Shown one piece after another: positions 1-8,504 of a stretch of 58,524 nucleotides of DNA. The translations under genes and the position numbers were made by a program. Every line of letters begins with the position of its first letter. Position 1 is the first letter of the stretch. Origin of the DNA: DASXUX01 sp036504595 (GTDB lineage Bacteria; Planctomycetota; SZUA-567; H5-PLA8); assembly GCA_036504595.1 (NCBI GenBank), contig DASXUX010000071.1, positions 1-58,524 on the forward strand, read 5' to 3'. The notes under the pieces were generated by a model that worked only from the letters and a program-made list of their open reading frames with translations, searched no databases and had not been told where the DNA came from.

Positions 1-599
1 TATGTGCGCAGAGCCCCGGATGGGGCGGCACAGGGCACCGGTTTTGTGTCGCCCCGTCGGGGGCTTGGGAAACGAATTCAGAAATCAGAATTCAGAACGC
101 AGAATTTGAGAACGGTAAGCGTTCGTTCCCTCTGTGGATCGTTGTGTCGCCTCTCCGAGGCTTCCGAAATCGAGGGCCACACGTCCCCGCAGCTTACGCC
201 ATTCGTTTCTACACAACTCGGAGTGCGCTTTGTTTTGCCCCTTCAGGGCGACGAAATCATAGGGCGCTGGAACCCAGGGCGGCGCTCACTTCGTGAGCTT
301 TCCCTGGGCTTCCATAGGTAGGCCTTTCAGGCCAAACGGCTTTTGCGCCGGATGGTCGGCGGCAATGGGGCGCGCCGCTGGTTCGGCGGGAGATGTGTAG
401 AGACTAATGGCTTACGCTGCGGGCTACCCGTGTGACGCCGCTCCGCGGCTACGAACGGCAAGAGCACGGTATCTGAAATTAAAAGTAAAAAGTAAAAAGG
501 AAAAAGACGACGGTGAAGAACGAAATCTGAAATCAGAATTCAGAGTTCAGAACGCAAAATTAAAACGCAAAATTGAGGATCGAAAAAAGGGGGTGCGAG
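1..599. repeat. Repeat-rich non-coding stretch
   Basis: No convincing gene is present. The stretch is a patchwork of short inverted and simple repeats: a GC-rich inverted pair at 14-58 (GCCCCGGATGGGGC against GCCCCGTCGGGGGC), a 'TCAGAATTCAGAA' array at 77-112 and again at 527-562, an imperfect palindrome around 250-315 (CCCAGGGC against CCCTGGG), and an AAAGTAAAAAGT tract at 480-500. The 'TCAGAATTCAGAA' element recurs at 12398-12423, where it is translated as part of the CbiQ-CbiO linker. An open frame over 4-321 exists but has no ribosome binding site and merely translates these repeats. Confidence 0.7.
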
Positions 600-1832
600 A
601 TGGTTGCTTCGTCAGTGAAGAATGAACAGTTACCAGTGATCCGTGAACAGACTCCGGTGCGCGTCTGCGAAACGGTGGCGGAGGAGACGGCCAGTCGCTT
701 GGCGGCTTACCGGCGCGAGAAGGAGAAGTTTGGGCAGCATCCGGTTTGGCGGAGAGTCACGGGGTTGACGTTTGATTTTGAAGCGCGGGCGACGGCGAAG
801 CAAAGGCGCTGGGGGCTGAGGCAGCTCGTGAAGTGGATCAAGGGAAGGGCGAGCGACGAACGTCGTTCGAACGCGGATGCCCCCTCACCCCTAACCCCTC
901 TCCCGCCGGCACGGAGGCCGGCGCCACTGGGAGAGGGGGACCGGAAGCGGATTTCGATCACGCAAAAGTGGGAGCGGGAACCGGACGAGTGGGCGAGAGC
1001 GAAAAAGTGCGGGATGCAGGTGGAAGAGATTTGCGCGCGGCTGCAGATTTCTTCGACGAGGTTGTCGGCGTTGGTGCGCGAAGCGTGTGGAGTTTCGGCT
1101 TCGGAGTTGATTGATGGGTTCAAGATTGAGCGCGTGCGGAAAGGAATGTTTGAGAGGCTGCGAGACTTAGCTCGGGAACTTTGGGGCGTGCCAGGATACA
1201 TGGTCTATGAAAAGTTGGGGCCGCATGGGAGAACGGAAACGGAAAGTCAAAATTCAAAAGTAAAAAGTCAAAAGAAACGGAACGAAGAAGCGGCCGGGAC
1301 GGACGTGCTACGGGACGGCGACGCAGATCGAGAGTGCAAGGCGGACCCCTCACCCCGCGTTCGCTTCGCTCACGTCGGCCCTCTCCCGCGCGGGGGAGAG
1401 GGGAAGCGGCCGCAGTATTTCCGAGTTCGTAATGCGGAGTGGCGGACGGAGGATGAGGTTGAGGAGCGGGAGCGGAGGACGAAAGAGCTGCTGCTTAAGT
1501 TTCGACGCGAGTGCAGTCTCGAAGTGATGGCGCTGGAGTTGGGGTTTGCGAACGGCTCGCGGATGAAGCGGGCTTGTTTGAATGTGCTCGGAAAATCTTG
1601 GCGGGCGATTGAGCGCGGGCTGGTGGAGGAAGTCGTGCGGTATTACTTGTGCGCGGAAGATAAATTGCCGCGCGAGATCGCTTCGCGGGAGGATTCTATT
1701 TTGGCGTTTTGCGCGAGAGAACTTTATGACGGGACGGAAGAGAAACCGACGGAGCCATTTTTGGATGAGTGGTCGGGGCATGAACATTTCGCAAAAGAGT
1801 GGTTGGAGTGGATGGCTTCAGCCTTCGGCTGA
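600..1832 (+). CDS. Protein with two AraC-like HTH segments and repeat-derived linkers
   Basis: A 410-residue basic protein of unknown role. Residues ~142-190 (ICARLQISSTRLSALVREAC onward, ending in 'GVSASELIDGFKIERV') read like the second half of an AraC-type DNA-binding domain. Residues ~305-347 (ALELGFANGSRMKRACLNVL then G-K-S) read like a second one. I infer a DNA-binding regulator; no ligand domain is visible. The ATG at 600 is preferred because AAAAAAGGGGG lies just upstream. Three linkers are translations of dispersed repeats: residues ~94-117 (palindrome at 879-950), ~214-227 (the AAAGTCAAAAG type at 1241-1280) and ~249-268 (1345-1404). The frame stays open through all three, which argues for selection on the flanking domains. 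It converges on mtnA with an 17-bp gap. Confidence 0.75.
   Translation: MVASSVKNEQLPVIREQTPVRVCETVAEETASRLAAYRREKEKFGQHPVWRRVTGLTFDFEARATAKQRRWGLRQLVKWIKGRASDERRSNADAPSPLTPLPPARRPAPLGEGDRKRISITQKWEREPDEWARAKKCGMQVEEICARLQISSTRLSALVREACGVSASELIDGFKIERVRKGMFERLRDLARELWGVPGYMVYEKLGPHGRTETESQNSKVKSQKKRNEEAAGTDVLRDGDADRECKADPSPRVRFAHVGPLPRGGEGKRPQYFRVRNAEWRTEDEVEERERRTKELLLKFRRECSLEVMALELGFANGSRMKRACLNVLGKSWRAIERGLVEEVVRYYLCAEDKLPREIASREDSILAFCARELYDGTEEKPTEPFLDEWSGHEHFAKEWLEWMASAFG
879..950. repeat. CCCTCACCCC/GGGAGAGGGG palindromic repeat inside a gene
   Basis: An inverted repeat with arms of the form CCCCTCTCCC and GGGAGAGGGG, enclosing GCCGGCACGGAGGCCGGC, which is itself part of a second repeat family. 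Relatives occur at 1345-1404, 2976-3026, 22724-22782, 37042-37085 and 48480-48555. This copy and the one at 1345-1404 are translated in frame within the gene at 600-1832. Confidence 0.85.
1345..1404. repeat. CCCTCACCCC/GGGAGAGGGG palindromic repeat, second in-gene copy
   Basis: This variant carries CGTTCGCTTCGCTCACGTCGG in the middle, followed by the CCCTCTCCCGCGCGGGGGAG arm. The same variant occurs in inverted orientation upstream of the DUF309 gene at 22724-22782. It is translated as residues ~249-268 of the gene at 600-1832. Confidence 0.85.
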
Positions 1833-1849
1833 AAGTGTGTGCTTAGCCG

Positions 1850-2920
1850 TTATTTTCGCGGGCGCAGGTCGTTGAAGGGGGGGTGGAGCACGCCTTTTTC
1901 GGTGATCCAGCCGGCGATCAGGGCGGCGGGGGTGACATCGAAAGCGGGGTTGTAGACTTGGGCCTCGGGGGGAACGGTGAGGCGGCCGTAGGGTGCGGCG
2001 ATTTCGGCGCGCGCGCGTTCTTCGATCGGGATCAGGCTTCCTTCGGCCAGCGCGAAATCGAACGTCGAACTGGGGGCGGCGATGTAGAACGGGACGTGGT
2101 GATGGCGCGCCAGAATCGCCAGGCCGTACGTGCCGATCTTGTTCGCGGCATCGCCGTTGGCGGCGATCCGGTCGGCTCCGACAACGACGCCGTCGGGGTG
2201 GAATTGCCGCATCACGGCGGCGGCCATGTTGTCGCAGATGACGGTCACGTCGATGCCCGAGCGCGCCAGTTCCCAGGCGGTCAGCCGCGCGCCTTGCAGC
2301 AGCGGGCGGGTTTCATCGGCGAAGACGCGCAGCTTGATGCCGGCCTGCTGAGCGGCGTACATGACGGCCAGCGCGGTTCCCGATCCGCCCGTCGCCAAAG
2401 CGCCCGCGTTGCAGTGCGTCATCAGCGTGGCGTCACGGCGGCTGCCGAGCAGTTTCTGCAACATGCCGGCTCCCGCCGCACCGATATCGGCGCACATGCG
2501 GCGGTCTTCGTCGAGAATGGCTTGCGCTTCGTGTTCGATGGTTTTTGCGATCTGCTGGCGGTCCTTCGGCAGCGGCGAAAGTTCGTGCACGCGGCGGCTG
2601 CAGCGTTCGACAGCCCAGCGCAGATTGACGGCGGTCGGCCGCGTGGCGGCCAGATGTGCGCAGCGCGAATCGAATTCCTGAAGCCACTGCGCGCCGGGCA
2701 AGCTGGCCGGAATTTCGCGTGCGATCAGCACCACGCCAAAGCCGGCCGCGCAGCCGATGGCCGGCGCGCCGCGCACGACGAGACGGTAGATGCAATCTTC
2801 CAGCACGGCGACGGACGTCACATCGATGCAGGTTTCTTCGGCCGGCAAGCGGGTTTGATCGAGCAGACGGAGCGTGTGGCCGTTCCAGGACAGGGTGGAA
2901 GGAATGGCGGAGGTGGTCAT
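1850..2920 (-). CDS. mtnA: S-methyl-5-thioribose-1-phosphate isomerase
   Basis: MtnA converts the aldose 5-methylthioribose 1-phosphate to the ketose methylthioribulose 1-phosphate in the cytoplasmic methionine salvage pathway. The 356-residue length fits the eIF2B-alpha/MtnA family. Family motifs are intact: RGAPAIGCAAGFG near residue 51; THCNAGALATGGSGTAL near 170, carrying the catalytic cysteine; and GADRIAANGDAANKIGTY near 250, carrying the catalytic aspartate and the NK pair. The start MTTSAIPSTLSWNG matches the usual N-terminus just before the first conserved strand. No other methionine-salvage genes are nearby. It lies downstream of, and in the same direction as, the MglA cluster, but a repeat-filled 153-bp gap separates them, so co-transcription is uncertain. 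Confidence 0.95.
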   Translation of the reverse strand: MTTSAIPSTLSWNGHTLRLLDQTRLPAEETCIDVTSVAVLEDCIYRLVVRGAPAIGCAAGFGVVLIAREIPASLPGAQWLQEFDSRCAHLAATRPTAVNLRWAVERCSRRVHELSPLPKDRQQIAKTIEHEAQAILDEDRRMCADIGAAGAGMLQKLLGSRRDATLMTHCNAGALATGGSGTALAVMYAAQQAGIKLRVFADETRPLLQGARLTAWELARSGIDVTVICDNMAAAVMRQFHPDGVVVGADRIAANGDAANKIGTYGLAILARHHHVPFYIAAPSSTFDFALAEGSLIPIEERARAEIAAPYGRLTVPPEAQVYNPAFDVTPAALIAGWITEKGVLHPPFNDLRPRK

Positions 2921-2975
2921 GGGGTGGTTCGAGTCCTCTCGTAAGCCGTGCGGGTGAGGCGCGATCGAGAGCGCT

Positions 2976-3026
2976 GCCCCTCACCCCTAACCCCTCTCCC
3001 GCGCGGGGGAGAGGGGAACCGGAAGC
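2976..3026. repeat. CCCTCACCCC palindromic repeat in the mtnA upstream gap
   Basis: An intergenic copy of the repeat family also found inside the gene at 600-1832. The arms CCCCTCTCCCGCGCGGGGGA and GAGGGGAAC can form a stable hairpin. It occupies most of the 153-bp gap between mtnA and the gene at 3074-6385. Confidence 0.85.
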
Positions 3027-3073
3027 ACGCTTGAGTTCGCACCCAGAGAACGGCGCGAACACAAGCGTGCCAC

Positions 3074-6000
3074 TTATTCATCGAATCCCAGGATGATGCC
3101 GGCTTTGGTGGCGATGAACAGGCGCTTTCCATTGACCCACGGCGGACCGACGGGGGCTTTCTTGCCTTCGGTCTGGTAGCTCCAACGCAGCGCGCCGCGC
3201 TCGGCGTCCAAGGCGTACAGCACGCCGCTGTCGTCGATGAAGTAAACCTGGTTGTCGATGGCGACGGCGGCGAAGCGCACATCGGCGATCGCTTGTTGCA
3301 GGCGCCAGAGGCGCTGCATGCTGAGCAGATCGACGCACCAGAAGCCGTGGCGCACGGTGGAGCCGAAGTAGGCGCGCTTTTTCAGCGCCAGCGGGTCCGC
3401 GATGATCGGGCCGGATCCGTCGAGCGGGACGGAGGTGGCCGTCGGGCGGTTGCCGCGGAAAATGTAGAAGCGTCCGTCATCGGCCGCGACCAGCAGGTCG
3501 CCGTCGCAGAATACAGGCGTGGCTCGGACGGCGGCGGCATCGATGCCGGGGCTCCATTCGCGAATGGTCTGGTTGCGGAGCGCGAAGCCGCGCACTTTTC
3601 CGTCCTGGCAGCCGGCAATGATCATGGCTTCCTGGTCGAGGGCGACGGCGGGGGAGGTGAGGACGTCCTTGAAGTCGAAAGGCGCGCCGCTGACTTGGAC
3701 GCCGGTTTCGCAATCCAGCAGTGAAAGCTTGCGCTCCTGCGGCAGGGCGAGCATGGGACTCCGGCCGATGATCGCGGTTTTCACGATGCTTGGCGTGCCG
3801 CTCAGATCCTTGCCCTGGTTGGGGTTTTTCGCCGACCAGACGAGCTTGAAGCTGCGCTCGCCGGGTTCCAGGCCGAACGCATGCCCCGCTTTGACGGCGT
3901 AGATGACCAGCGGCGGCTTGTTCTCGCGCGGGACGAGCGTGATCGGGCCGACGACTTCCTTGTTCAGGGCTGCCAGGTCGGCCGGGAATTTGAACTCGCA
4001 GAGCAACTGGCCGTCGAACCCAACGCGCAGCAGGCCGCCCTCGCTGGTCCCGACGTAGAACGATTTGTCGTCCGCGGTGGTTTGACCGGCTAAAGACACG
4101 TCGGCTGGCAGCAAGGGACGCACATCCACGCGCAGCGCCGGTTCGCGCTGCATTTCAAGCGTGAACTGCGGACCGCGGATGTCGCTGGTGCTGAGGATGA
4201 CGGACTTGAAGCCGTTCTTCTTGAATTCGAATTTCTTGGGTTCGGCCGTGGTGAAACGGAACGTGTTCGACTCCTTTGACGCCGCGATGCTGACCGTCCC
4301 GATCAAACGGCCGTCGAGGAGAACTTTTACGTCGTCGGTGTTTGTGGCGACCAGCAAGGGCCACTGGATGTCAGAGAGTTTGAATTCCGGGAAGTTGCGG
4401 AATTCGGCGCAGAACTTGTCCCAGAACTGCCATTCGTCATCGACGTTCTTGAATTCCTGGTTCGGGTTGCGCGTCAGCCGGGCCTTGCCTTGTTCCAGGC
4501 GCGTCAGGATCTGTTGCGCCTGATCCTTGCCTTGTTTCGCCTCGGCCAAAGCGATTTCGGAAGCCGCTTCGTTGCCGATCACGACATCGAAGGCGACAAT
4601 GGCGTCGGAGATTCTGCGGGCTTTCATCGCGCTCTTGCCGTTCTCCAGCGCAACGTCGGCCTTGTGGGAGAGTTCTTCGTGCACCTTGAGGCGGTTGGAG
4701 TCCGCTTCGGAAACCCGCGTTTGCAGCCGGGCGATTTCAGCGCTGGCTTTGGATTGGAAGTTGAATACCGGCGAGAAGAGCTCCGCGGCCGGCCGGTAAC
4801 ACTCGATGGCTTGTTCGTAGAGTCCTTTGGCTTCCTTGAACTTGCCTTCGGACTCGGAACGCGCGGCGCTTTGCACCAGAGCGGCGGCCTTCGTTTCGGC
4901 TTCGCCGTAGGCGCGGGAATTCAGGTGCTCTTTCAATGCCAGGCCGGCGACGCCCAGTCCGCAGAAGATGAAGAAGACCAGTGCGAGCGCCGCGCGGCGT
5001 TTGCGTGCCGTGCGGTCCTCTTTGGTCAGCATGACGTCCGCGAGCTTCTTCTTCAGGCCCTTATTGTTGGGCCGGTATTGCATCGCGCGCCGATAGCCGT
5101 CCACCGCCAGCTTTGCGTTGCCCATTTTGACGGCCTGATCGCCCATCGCTTCCAACTGCTGAGCGGCCGCGTCTTTCTGCCCGTCCGCCAGCAGCAATTC
5201 GATCAGGCTGCTGCGCAGGTCAGTGTGAGTCGGATCGCATTCCACGGCGGCCGCGGCGGCAGCCCGGGCTTGCGGCAGATGGTTCTGGTCGCGGAAAATT
5301 TCGTAGAGTTCCCGGTAGTGAACGAACGCTTCGCGCTTGAGCGCTCGTTTGGCGTAGATGATGGCGAGCTGTTCGTGGGCTTTGACGTTCTTGGGCGCCA
5401 GGACCAGGATGCGGCGGTACAATTCCATCGCCGCTTCTTCTTTCTTCAACGCCAGCTCAGCTTCGGCCAGCACGGTGAAGTGGATGCAAGCCTTGTCGAT
5501 CTGCTCGTCGCGCGCCAGGGCGTTGGCCAGTTCGCGGCGGACCTGGGCGTTTTCCCCGCCGAGGGCCAGGATGCGTTCGAGGACCTTGATGCGCCGCCGC
5601 GGCAGTTCCTTTCGCGCACAGTCTTGTTCAGCCTGCACCAGTTCGTGCACGGTGGCCGGCCGGATCAGGGAAGACTGCAGAAATCCGGCGATCGCGTTGA
5701 GGACTTCAAACTTGAACAGCGAGGAATCGAGGATGACGTCTTCGATGTCTCGCGAACCGTCGATCAGCGAGGACACGCGCTTCTCGACAGCATCGGCCTC
5801 CATCTCGCCTTTTTCCATCGCTTTGAGCACCGCCGGCTCAATGCAGTAAATTTCCTTAAAGGAGACGATCTGTTTGCGCAGCCGTTCCCATTCGTCCACG
5901 CGCCGCGCCGCTTCCATGATCAAGTGCGAGATCGGCATGGAGATCGGCTTTTCGACCGGCTGAGGCGGGAACAGCGTTTCGGCCGCGGGACCTTCATTGA

Positions 6001-6385
6001 ATTCGAAGGCGGCTTTCTCCCAGCCGAAGAGGTCATATACCTCCTCTTCGATCTGCAGCTTCAGAACCGCGGAGAAGTCTTTGCTTTCGATCAGGTTGAG
6101 AGCCAGCAGCGCCGCGCCGGGCTGCTCGTTCGTGGACTGACAACGCTGGCGGACTTGTTCGAGCTGCGCGGCGTCAATGAAGCCTCGCGCGAAGAATACG
6201 TCGGGGCTGAGCAGGGGTTTACCCAGGCCGTGTGAAAGATTGCGCAGTTGCCCGTTCTGAAAAAAGACGAACTTTTCCGGGCCGCCCGCGATGAAGACAT
6301 GGAGTGTCCCGGTCTGCTGGTTGTTCGCCAGGTTCTGGAAAACGTCCCCAAGGCTGAAGCTTTCAACGCTTCCCTTGAACCCCAT
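3074..6385 (-). CDS. DUF4388 (PATAN-type)-TPR-transmembrane-PQQ-like protein
   Basis: A 1103-residue multidomain protein. Residues 1-~115 form a DUF4388 domain (MGFKGSVESFSLGDVFQNLA; 'TGTLHV', 'FFQNGQLRNL'). Such domains are common in two-component and gliding-type regulators. Residues ~255-455 carry helical TPR-like repeats. One transmembrane helix sits near 463-483 (ALALVFFIFCGLGVAGLALK). Residues ~490-640 are helical or coiled-coil. Residues ~670-750 look like a PEGA-type beta domain ('VLLDGRLIGTV'). Residues ~770-1103 resemble PQQ/beta-propeller repeats ('GGLLRVGFDGQLL', 'ALDAERGALRWSYQTEGKKA'). I infer a cytoplasmic sensor or scaffold part linked through the membrane to an extracytoplasmic propeller. 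GGAGG lies 11 bases before the ATG. It is the third gene downstream of the MglA-like GTPase and roadblock protein, so it is a plausible partner or effector. Confidence 0.85.
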   Translation of the reverse strand: MGFKGSVESFSLGDVFQNLANNQQTGTLHVFIAGGPEKFVFFQNGQLRNLSHGLGKPLLSPDVFFARGFIDAAQLEQVRQRCQSTNEQPGAALLALNLIESKDFSAVLKLQIEEEVYDLFGWEKAAFEFNEGPAAETLFPPQPVEKPISMPISHLIMEAARRVDEWERLRKQIVSFKEIYCIEPAVLKAMEKGEMEADAVEKRVSSLIDGSRDIEDVILDSSLFKFEVLNAIAGFLQSSLIRPATVHELVQAEQDCARKELPRRRIKVLERILALGGENAQVRRELANALARDEQIDKACIHFTVLAEAELALKKEEAAMELYRRILVLAPKNVKAHEQLAIIYAKRALKREAFVHYRELYEIFRDQNHLPQARAAAAAAVECDPTHTDLRSSLIELLLADGQKDAAAQQLEAMGDQAVKMGNAKLAVDGYRRAMQYRPNNKGLKKKLADVMLTKEDRTARKRRAALALVFFIFCGLGVAGLALKEHLNSRAYGEAETKAAALVQSAARSESEGKFKEAKGLYEQAIECYRPAAELFSPVFNFQSKASAEIARLQTRVSEADSNRLKVHEELSHKADVALENGKSAMKARRISDAIVAFDVVIGNEAASEIALAEAKQGKDQAQQILTRLEQGKARLTRNPNQEFKNVDDEWQFWDKFCAEFRNFPEFKLSDIQWPLLVATNTDDVKVLLDGRLIGTVSIAASKESNTFRFTTAEPKKFEFKKNGFKSVILSTSDIRGPQFTLEMQREPALRVDVRPLLPADVSLAGQTTADDKSFYVGTSEGGLLRVGFDGQLLCEFKFPADLAALNKEVVGPITLVPRENKPPLVIYAVKAGHAFGLEPGERSFKLVWSAKNPNQGKDLSGTPSIVKTAIIGRSPMLALPQERKLSLLDCETGVQVSGAPFDFKDVLTSPAVALDQEAMIIAGCQDGKVRGFALRNQTIREWSPGIDAAAVRATPVFCDGDLLVAADDGRFYIFRGNRPTATSVPLDGSGPIIADPLALKKRAYFGSTVRHGFWCVDLLSMQRLWRLQQAIADVRFAAVAIDNQVYFIDDSGVLYALDAERGALRWSYQTEGKKAPVGPPWVNGKRLFIATKAGIILGFDE

Positions 6386-6489
6386 GCGCCGGTGTTGCCT
6401 CCAACGTGCTTCGGGATGCCACAGCCTGCCTGCCCGGTTCGGTCAATCAGCAGGTCGAGCTTAGAAGAGAGCGCAGAAACAGCCAGAGG

Positions 6490-7005
6490 CTACTTCCGGT
6501 CTCCAAAGAAATCGTCCAGGGCCTGCTCTGCCGCCTGCCCATATTCCTGACTCACCGAGGAACTCTTTTCCTTGTTGCGTTCGATCGAGGCCAGCAGCGT
6601 GTCGCTGAGTTTCTGCGTTAGTTCTTCGGCGTACAGGCGCACCATCCCCAGTGTGGTCCGGTCGTCAAAGATCACGACCACCAGGGCGCGCTCGGCCACC
6701 AGACCGATATGAATGTTCTCATTTTTGCCCTGGTGGAACAGAACCGTGAATTCGGTCTCTCCCAGGAGCTGCGCGACTTGTTTCGTCGCCGCAAAGGAGC
6801 CGGCCACCAGAGCCGCAATGGAGTCGGTGTTGAAGGACTTGGTGAAGCCCTTCTTCGTCACCAGGTGCCCTTCCTTGTCGATCAACAGGGCGCATTTGGC
6901 CTGCGAGCGGTCCAGGAAGTCTGCCAGGATTTTGTTGATCTCCTCGATATCCTGCTCGTAGAAGACCAGTCGAGCCTGGCGCATCTTCTCGCTGAATTCG
7001 GCCAT
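6490..7005 (-). CDS. Roadblock/LC7 domain protein (MglB-like)
   Basis: A 171-residue cytoplasmic protein with one roadblock/LC7 fold. Visible pieces are the helix EINKILADFLDRSQAKCALL, the strand pair 'LLIDKEGHLVTKKG', the helix 'DSIAALVAGSFAATKQVAQLL', and 'NIHIGLVAERALVVVIFDD'. Roadblock proteins bind Ras-like GTPases, and MglB is the GTPase-activating partner of MglA in Myxococcus. The position directly downstream of an MglA-like gene (71-bp gap, ribosome site GAGGAGAG) strongly suggests this role. The C-terminal ~35 residues are polar and likely disordered. GAP activity is inferred from context only. Confidence 0.9.
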   Translation of the reverse strand: MAEFSEKMRQARLVFYEQDIEEINKILADFLDRSQAKCALLIDKEGHLVTKKGFTKSFNTDSIAALVAGSFAATKQVAQLLGETEFTVLFHQGKNENIHIGLVAERALVVVIFDDRTTLGMVRLYAEELTQKLSDTLLASIERNKEKSSSVSQEYGQAAEQALDDFFGDRK

Positions 7006-7076
7006 TGCTGTCTCTCCTCAGCTTCCATCCCCCGAGCTCAATATCCCGCGCCGCTTTGCGCGGTTCGTACTGAGTC

Positions 7077-8258
7077 TTACCAACGCGTCCAGATTTCAAA
7101 GGCTCCAGCCAGCACGACCAGCGCAAACATCGCCGCGCGGCCGAAGCAGCCTGTCTTCTTCGGTTCCTCCTGCGGCGGCGTTTCGGCCGCGGAAATCGTC
7201 TGCACACCCGACGCAGGCGCTGGCGGCGCCGGTTCGTTGGGCATTGCGGTTTTTGCTTTTTCTTTCTTAATCTCAGCCATTCGCTCACGGAAGATATCCG
7301 TTTTCGAACGCCATGCGGGCTCCGGCGTTGCCGGCGGCACTTCCGACCCAACAGGCACCGGGCTCATAACGGGCGCCGCTGGATGCGGTGGAGACTGCGT
7401 CAAGACTGGTTCGGGCGTGGGCGCCGTCGCGGCTTGAGCAGGCGACGCAAACGGACTTGCCGCGGGCTGCGCTGGCGCAATCGGCCGCATCGCAGCCGGC
7501 GCGAACGTCGACGAACGAACAGGCGCTGGCGGAGGTGGCGGAGGTGGCGGCGGTGCAACAGCCGCCGGCCGTGGCGGTGGCGGCGGTGGTGGTGCGATGC
7601 TCGGCGGCCTGGGTGGCGGAGGCGGCGCAGCAGGCGATTGCAGCTTGGCGGACCGCGGGCGCTCCGCGGGCGCGTGCTCACGGTTCAGTCGTTTGATGAC
7701 CTGCTGCGACACCAGTTTCAATGTCTGGAACACGCCATCGCCATTCACGGCGCACGCTTCGACGGTCGGCCAATTGTTGCGATTCAGCTTGGCATTTAAT
7801 TCTTCGATTGGCACCGCGTTCGGCAAATCGCGTTTGTTGAACTGCAGGACCAGAGCAATCTCATTGATATCCAGGCCGTTCTCGGCAAGATTTTTCGCGA
7901 GATTATCCAGCGACTCGACATTCTCGGCCATGATGTCCGGGTTCGAGTCTGCTACGAAGACGATGCCGTCGCAGCCTTGCAGCACCAGCTTGCGCGTCGC
8001 GTCGTAATAGACCTGTCCCGGTACGGTGTAGAGCTGGAACTTGGTCCGCATCCCCGCCACAGTGCCCAAGTCCAGCGGCAGGAAGTCGAAATACAGAGTG
8101 CGGTCTGTCTCCGTGGCAATCGAAACCAGTTCGCCTTTTGAGTTCTGCGGCGCCTTGGCGTGGACGACTTGCAGATTCGTGGTCTTTCCGCAGCGTCCCG
8201 GCCCGTAATAGACGAGCTTACAGTTGACTTCGCGTGATGCGAAGTTGATCTGAACCAT
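7077..8258 (-). CDS. MglA-like Ras-family GTPase with proline-rich linker and C-terminal hydrophobic tail
   Basis: Residues 1-~195 are an MglA-type small GTPase: P-loop GPGRCGKTTN at 19-28; the MglA-style 'YTVPGQVYYDATRKLVLQG' replacing the usual DxxG; NKRDLP for guanine recognition; and ACAVNGDGV. The protein is 393 residues against about 195 for ordinary MglA. The extra part is a proline/alanine-rich linker (~205-330, with PPPPPP runs), a charged helix (~335-355) and a final hydrophobic segment (RAAMFALVVLAGAFEIWTRW) that looks like a tail anchor. The ATG at 8258 is chosen over an upstream ATG at 8306 because GGGAGAGAGG precedes it and MVQINFASREVNCKLVYYG matches the family N-terminus. It is the first gene of the cluster with the roadblock and DUF4388 proteins. 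Confidence 0.93.
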   Translation of the reverse strand: MVQINFASREVNCKLVYYGPGRCGKTTNLQVVHAKAPQNSKGELVSIATETDRTLYFDFLPLDLGTVAGMRTKFQLYTVPGQVYYDATRKLVLQGCDGIVFVADSNPDIMAENVESLDNLAKNLAENGLDINEIALVLQFNKRDLPNAVPIEELNAKLNRNNWPTVEACAVNGDGVFQTLKLVSQQVIKRLNREHAPAERPRSAKLQSPAAPPPPPRPPSIAPPPPPPPRPAAVAPPPPPPPPPAPVRSSTFAPAAMRPIAPAQPAASPFASPAQAATAPTPEPVLTQSPPHPAAPVMSPVPVGSEVPPATPEPAWRSKTDIFRERMAEIKKEKAKTAMPNEPAPPAPASGVQTISAAETPPQEEPKKTGCFGRAAMFALVVLAGAFEIWTRW

Positions 8259-8504
8259 GCCTGCGCCTCTCTCCCGGTATGGAGCGTGGCCTTCCTCGCC
8301 ATCCACAGCTTGGACTTATGCGGCTGTACCCCTCCTACCGCGCCATGTCAAGTTAAGGGGTTTCACCGTAACTGCAAGTGTGGGTACGCGTTGTTGTGCA
8401 CAAACATGGGCTGTCGCGGAATGCACCAATCCGTAAACAGCATTTTCATTGGAAATTTCTGACTTCCGTTGTCTAAAACAAACTCGAAAATGGGAGATGC
8501 TCGC

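Noticed and set aside
4..321. Short open frame at the window start
   Set aside because: It translates dispersed repeats, has no ribosome site and shows no conserved pattern.
1883..2944. A 353-codon plus-strand open frame opposite mtnA
   Set aside because: It is antisense to a clearly conserved MtnA and has no family features.
4490..6235. A 581-codon plus-strand open frame opposite the DUF4388 gene
   Set aside because: Antisense shadow; the minus strand encodes the recognisable DUF4388, TPR and membrane segments.
8394..8403. TTGTGCACAA palindrome in the gap between the MglA cluster and the isomerase
   Set aside because: A 10-bp palindrome can occur by chance and no matching regulator or second copy supports an operator call.
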